Positions 5,101-7,415 of a stretch of 7,415 nucleotides of DNA are shown here, in pieces (the stretch's first letter is position 1; each line of letters starts with the position of its first letter). A program made the position numbers and the translations under genes. The notes beneath the pieces were generated by a model. It made no database searches. It saw only the letters and a program-made list of their open reading frames with translations, and was not told where the DNA came from. This stretch comes from Caldisericota bacterium (GTDB lineage Bacteria; Bipolaricaulota; Bipolaricaulia; Bipolaricaulales; Bipolaricaulaceae): the NCBI GenBank assembly GCA_013151115.1, contig JAADIW010000006.1, positions 1 through 7,415 of the forward strand, written 5' to 3'.

Positions 5101-7102
5101 TGCGGAAGGCCTTCCCTTTACCCTTCCCCTCGGGCTTTTCCACCGAGAGATAGTAGAAACCGTAGACCTGATCCTGGGTGGGGACGGCTAGGGGGTTCCC
5201 GTGGGCCGGGGAGAGGATGTTCCGCGGGGCCATCATGAGCTCCTTGGCCTCGCGCACCGCTTCCTTGGAGAGGGGGAGGTGGACCGCCATCTGGTCGCCG
5301 TCGAAATCGGCGTTATAGGGCGGGCACACGTGGGGATGGATCTGGATGGCGTCGCCGTCCACCAGCACCGGCTCGAACGCCTGGATGGAGACCCGGTGGA
5401 GGGTGGGGGCGCGGTTGAGGAGCACGGGGTATTCCTTGATGAGTTCCTCCAGGATGTCCCATACCTCCGGGATCTCCCCCGCCAGCGCCCGGTTCTTGAG
5501 CTCGTCGTAGTTCGCGAACTGGACGTGGGGATAGCGTTCGGTAAGGTAACGGATGATGAACGGCTTGAACAGCTCCAGCGCCATCTTCTTGGGGAGGCCG
5601 CATTGGTGGAGCTTGAGCCGCGGGTTCACCACGATCACCGCGCGGCCGGAGTAGTCCACGCGTCGGCCGAGGAGGTGGCGCCGCATCCGGCCGTGCTTGC
5701 CCTGGATACGCTCCGAGAGGGATTTCAGGGGGCGGTTGTCCCGGCCGCGGATGGGGTTGTCCTTCTTCTCGTTGTGGATGAGGGCGTCGACGGCCTCCTG
5801 GAGCATGCGGCGCTCGTTGCGGAGGATGATCTCCGGGGCCCCCATCTCGATGAGTTTCTTCAGGCGATTGTTGCGGTTGATGATGCGCCGGTACAGGTCG
5901 TTGAGGTCGGTGGTGGCGAACTTGCCGCCCTCGAGCTGGATCATGGGCCTGAGCCCGGGCGGGAGCACCGGGATCACCGTGAGCACCATATTCTCCGGGC
6001 GGTTGCCCGAGCGTCGCAGCTGTTCCACCACCTCGAGCCGGTGGAGGATCCGGCGGCGCTCCCCCTGGTTGGCGGTGCGGTCCAGGGCCTCCCAGAGCTC
6101 CTCGGAGAGGGCGTCGAGGTCGAGGTTGGCGAGCAGGCCCTGGATCCCCTCGGCCCCGGTTTCCGCCACGAACCCCCCGGGGTACGCCCGCTCGTAGGCC
6201 CGCTTCTCCAGGGAGGTGATCATCTGGCCGAGCTTCAGCGGGACGTCATCGCGCAGGACCCGGATCACCAGGTAGGTGAGGTAATCCACGGTCTCGCGGA
6301 TCTCCTCCCCCTTGATCCTGTCGTAGCGGGCCCGGAGCATCTCGAACATGGTTTGGGAGCAGACTTCCCCCGCCGGCCGCTCGAAGAGGAGCTCGCCCTC
6401 CTGGACCTCGTCGCCGTCCTCGACGTAAACGTCGGCGTCGGGGGTCACGGGGAACTCGTGTTGGCCGATCTTTATGACCCGGAACGTCTCCCCGTTCTGG
6501 AGCTTGCGCTCCTCGATCTCCACCCGCCCCGCCTCCGGGGCCCGGACCTCGGGGGCCTCGGTCACCAGGACCGCCTGCTCCACCTCGAACGAGAAAATGG
6601 AGGAGAGGATCCGGACCTCGGTCTCGTAGAGGGTCTCGCCGGGCTTCACCTTGGGGCTCGCCGATTGGGTCACGATGAACAGCCGCTCCCGCGAGGTCTC
6701 CGGCTCGTAGTAGGCTATGCGCCGCAGATCCCGGCGTTTCATCCCGAGCAGCCGCGACAGGGGGCTCGCCACGCCCTTCAGGTACCAGAAGTGGACCACC
6801 GGGCTCGCGAGCCTGATATGGCCCATGTTGATCCGGCGGACCTCGGAAGTGGTGACGAGGACCCCGCATTTCTCACACGTGACCCCCTCGTATTTGCGCC
6901 CCTTGTACTTGCCGCAGGCGCACTCGTAGTCGTTCTCCGGGCCGAAGATCTCCTCGGCGTAGAGTCCGCCCCTCTCGGGCTTGTGAGTCCGGTAGTTGAT
7001 CGTCTCGGAGTTGGTCACCTCCCCCTTGGACCAGGAGAGGATCTCCTCGGGGGATGCTAGCCCCAGACGGATCTTCTGGATATCGTCGCCGGATATCGGC
7101 AT
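2135..7102 (-). CDS. rpoC: DNA-directed RNA polymerase subunit beta'
   Basis: This is the catalytic beta' subunit of RNA polymerase, complete at 1655 residues (E. coli about 1407, Thermus about 1524, Thermotoga about 1690). In order it shows: an N-terminal zinc site with Cys61, 63, 76 and 79; VDYSGRAVIVVNP and LLNRAPTLHR in the core; the Mg-binding NADFDGD with Asp599, 601 and 603; the bridge-helix region SGARGSVNQVKQLAGMRG (from about 839); the second zinc site with Cys925, 1057, 1064 and 1067; the AAQSIGEPGTQLTMRTHHTGG trigger-loop start (Met1101, His1105); and the SQGVDINDKH segment ending at His1458. Insertions lie at about 146-250, 1130-1428 and around 1500-1580, and the protein ends in a Glu-rich tail (from 1633). 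There is no E. coli-type insertion inside the trigger loop. His1104 replaces the usual Phe before the catalytic His. The start is set by GAGGTGA 7-8 nt upstream. It lies 47 nt after an FmdB-family gene rather than directly after rpoB, and 21 nt before rpsL. Confidence 0.99.
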   Translation of the reverse strand: MPISGDDIQKIRLGLASPEEILSWSKGEVTNSETINYRTHKPERGGLYAEEIFGPENDYECACGKYKGRKYEGVTCEKCGVLVTTSEVRRINMGHIRLASPVVHFWYLKGVASPLSRLLGMKRRDLRRIAYYEPETSRERLFIVTQSASPKVKPGETLYETEVRILSSIFSFEVEQAVLVTEAPEVRAPEAGRVEIEERKLQNGETFRVIKIGQHEFPVTPDADVYVEDGDEVQEGELLFERPAGEVCSQTMFEMLRARYDRIKGEEIRETVDYLTYLVIRVLRDDVPLKLGQMITSLEKRAYERAYPGGFVAETGAEGIQGLLANLDLDALSEELWEALDRTANQGERRRILHRLEVVEQLRRSGNRPENMVLTVIPVLPPGLRPMIQLEGGKFATTDLNDLYRRIINRNNRLKKLIEMGAPEIILRNERRMLQEAVDALIHNEKKDNPIRGRDNRPLKSLSERIQGKHGRMRRHLLGRRVDYSGRAVIVVNPRLKLHQCGLPKKMALELFKPFIIRYLTERYPHVQFANYDELKNRALAGEIPEVWDILEELIKEYPVLLNRAPTLHRVSIQAFEPVLVDGDAIQIHPHVCPPYNADFDGDQMAVHLPLSKEAVREAKELMMAPRNILSPAHGNPLAVPTQDQVYGFYYLSVEKPEGKGKGKAFRSLEEAIKAYELGHLDMHVPVKIRIDGELVETTLGRAILNSVIPEELRDYKATFNSKYVRRLVLESYLRFGWERTAELLDKLKELGFKYATLSGLTISLVDCEVPPNKWEIIDEAKRRIEEIEKLYLRGFATPEQRREAVIRIWQETTDRLERATMQNLSRNPFNPVWGMVASGARGSVNQVKQLAGMRGLMVDPKGRIIEWPVIANFREGLSIFEYFISTHGGRKGNADTALRTAEAGYLTRRLVDACVDVVVREHDCGTRQGIEIDPLYFSPGEVMESIAERIYGRVTAEPVRHPATGEVIVERNVLIGRELAEELDKLEAEVSLKEKGIEERIGWMKAVEDIRHPKTGAVLVRRDETLTPELLEDLRAAGVKKIRVRPRIVIRSPMTCKTQEGVCQLCYGMEMAFHRLVELGTAVGIIAAQSIGEPGTQLTMRTHHTGGVAGLDITQGLPRAEELFEARKTTQAPHATVAPISGYVTAIETTREGKEQVELTSAPRTVQVPVALFRLAEGEEVDFRTFAQLKSPVEGTAFVFSEEGGRYLAILDTRGQDKLYFLPPGVKPAVEHRAHVKAGDPLSEEYTLAPVTAPAAGVVEVKSTDGSPIIFIHDAKGRTHFVEVPQGAEILVSDGDEVEEGQELTAPAGPFQVLAEGEGTALVGEGAVAVMSPSTRGIVVPLTPDVIPTVETGDHVREGHAVLLIDVPQGESVLLERVELEEERATVRFRYRTRIVCDQPAVVKVGDKVERGEAVSKGVIPPQRLMEVAGVKKTQDYLLTELHKVYKSQGVDINDKHFEVVIRQILNNVRIIDPGESGFLLNDVVPLEVFEAEIKRLADENARIRQEREEIVGDVLLAPVRRGDMVIAEAGEVLTKDLLERMVNLGVRQVRVEHHGEPRTVRISEYRLPQGERELLRISRAAILRKSWLAAASFERTTKVLADAALRGEEDPLTSLKPCLMVGKKVPVGTGFRFPEEEAEGEEEEIGKSEEEKI
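2441..2533 (-). other. Extra jaw-like module near the RpoC C-terminus (residues 1524-1554)
   Basis: Residues 1524-1554 follow the pattern G-x-V-I-x-x-x-G-E-x-L-T-x-x-L-L-E-x-x-x-x-x-G-V-x-x-V-R-V. This matches residues 1017-1046 of the same protein, just before the second zinc site, at 11 of 29 aligned positions counted by eye. The 1017-1046 copy is the normal jaw-region element. The C-terminal copy sits in extra sequence between the ENARI motif and the LLRISRAAI segment, where compact beta' proteins pass directly from one to the other. I infer an internal duplication or a recurrent fold element. Confidence 0.5.
2819..3715 (-). other. RpoC insertion of barrel-sandwich-type modules (residues 1130-1428)
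   Basis: This segment of rpoC lies between the LPRAEELFEARK motif after the trigger loop and the conserved GVKKTQDYLLTE that precedes DKH. E. coli has about 75 residues here, by recalled alignment, whereas this protein has about 299. The extra sequence is beta-rich and Gly/Pro/Val-rich, with recurring motifs of the type V-x-x-G-D-x-V-x-x-G: VSDGDEVEEGQEL (1293-1305), VETGDHVREGHAV (1351-1363) and VKVGDKVERGEAV (1404-1416). Such motifs are typical of lipoyl-like or sandwich-barrel hybrid folds. Insertions of this fold class are known in beta' of several phyla. The fold here is inferred from motif pattern only. Confidence 0.7.
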
Positions 7103-7109
7103 TCCCCTC

Positions 7110-7116
7110 TCACCTC
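7110..7116 (-). promoter_or_regulatory. Ribosome binding site of rpoC
   Basis: The minus strand upstream of rpoC reads GGGGTGAGGTGAGAGGGGAATG. GAGGTGA is a good match to the GGAGGTGA consensus and ends 7 nt before the ATG, and a second purine run, GAGGGGA, abuts the start. The whole 47-nt gap to the upstream stop (7103-7149) shows no convincing -35/-10 pair and no hairpin followed by a T-run, so rpoC is probably read through from the FmdB-family gene. Confidence 0.65.
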
Positions 7117-7149
7117 ACCCCTTCTCCGTGCGGGCCTTGTACCGCGGGA

Positions 7150-7371
7150 TCAATCCTTCCCCTCGCTCCCGGAGGGTTCCGTGGTGTTCTTGCGCTTGTA
7201 TTCAGTGGTGTAGAAGCCGCTCCCCTTGTATATCACCCCGAACCTGGGGAGGAGCCTCTCCACCTTGTCGGTTCCACACGAAGGGCAATTCACGCCATCC
7301 CCGTCGCTCCAGTTCACGAGCTCACGGAATTCCCGGCCACACTGCACACAACGGAAACGGTAAATGGGCAT
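7150..7371 (-). CDS. FmdB-family small zinc-ribbon protein
   Basis: This is a 73-residue protein of the FmdB/CxxC-CxxC regulatory-protein family, whose members are small putative zinc ribbons with mostly unknown function. The founding member was proposed to regulate formamidase expression in a methylotroph. The sequence shows MPIYRFRC at the start, two zinc-knuckle pairs at Cys8/Cys11 and Cys29/Cys32, and the family signature IYKGSGFYTTEYK (47-59), followed by a short polar tail rich in Thr, Ser, Gly and Glu. Four cysteines at this spacing should bind one zinc ion. Length and start fit the family, and AAGGAGG lies 4 nt before the ATG. The gene ends 47 nt before rpoC on the same strand and is probably co-transcribed with it, a position usually held by rpoB. 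A role linked to transcription or translation is only suggested by this context. No promoter is visible in the 44 nt upstream that the window contains. Confidence 0.9.
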   Translation of the reverse strand: MPIYRFRCVQCGREFRELVNWSDGDGVNCPSCGTDKVERLLPRFGVIYKGSGFYTTEYKRKNTTEPSGSEGKD

Positions 7372-7375
7372 ATTC

Positions 7376-7382
7376 CCTCCTT
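7376..7382 (-). promoter_or_regulatory. Strong Shine-Dalgarno of the FmdB-family gene
   Basis: The minus strand reads AAGGAGGGAATATG. The perfect AAGGAGG is 4 nt before the ATG at 7371 and fixes the start. The remaining upstream bases to the window edge are too few to identify a promoter or the preceding gene. Confidence 0.8.
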
Positions 7383-7415
7383 GTTCCGCTTCAGCAGGGG
7401 ATGTCCGTGGATTCA

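Noticed and set aside
5201..7060. Plus-strand open frame of 619 codons opposite the 5' part of rpoC
   Set aside because: It is the same GC-rich antisense artefact. The minus strand here encodes invariant beta' motifs, including the catalytic Asp triad and the first zinc site.
7103..7149. Terminator or promoter between the FmdB-family gene and rpoC
   Set aside because: I could find no stable hairpin followed by a T-run and no convincing -35/-10 pair. Small GC palindromes such as CCGCGG are expected by chance.
7391..7415. Stop codon TGA at 7391-7393 as the possible end of rpoB
   Set aside because: Only seven codons (reading ESTDIPC) are visible before it and they do not resemble a typical RpoB C-terminus. 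The true upstream gene and frame cannot be decided from 44 nt.

Overview
The window is a compact bacterial information-processing operon, with every supported gene on the minus strand. In transcription order, from right to left, it holds: a small zinc-ribbon protein of the FmdB family (7150-7371); rpoC, the RNA polymerase beta' subunit (2135-7102); rpsL, ribosomal protein S12 (1739-2113); rpsG, ribosomal protein S7 (1253-1732); and the first 414 codons of fusA, elongation factor G (1-1242, running off the left edge). This is the classic rpoC-str order. Gaps between genes are 47, 21, 6 and 10 nt, each gene has a plausible Shine-Dalgarno sequence, and no promoter or terminator is evident between genes. 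The genes are therefore most likely co-transcribed, with the last three translationally coupled. No stretch longer than 300 bases lacks a gene.

The DNA is clearly GC-rich, with coding frames that prefer G or C at third positions. This explains the very long but spurious open frames on the opposite strand. The organism is a bacterium: it has bacterial S12, S7 and beta' with both zinc sites, the NADFDGD catalytic motif and no archaeal features. The long beta' (1655 aa, with barrel-sandwich-type insertions and no E. coli-type insertion in the trigger loop) recalls deep-branching and thermophilic lineages such as Thermotogota, Deinococcota-Thermus and Aquificota. A Bipolaricaulota (Acetothermia/OP1)-like or other uncultured phylum would fit. 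That placement is a guess from memory of protein features, not a result.

The genes supply the catalytic half of RNA polymerase, two proteins of the 30S decoding and head regions, and the translocase, so the operon couples expression of transcription and translation machinery. I see no new defence, mobile or accessory system. The points worth a second look lie inside the conserved genes and their arrangement: rpoC is not directly preceded by rpoB; the trigger helix has a His-His pair where Phe-His is standard; beta' carries a roughly 300-residue segment where E. coli has about 75; an apparent extra copy of a jaw module sits near the beta' C-terminus; S7 has an atypical non-basic N-terminus; and EF-G has a divergent G' region.
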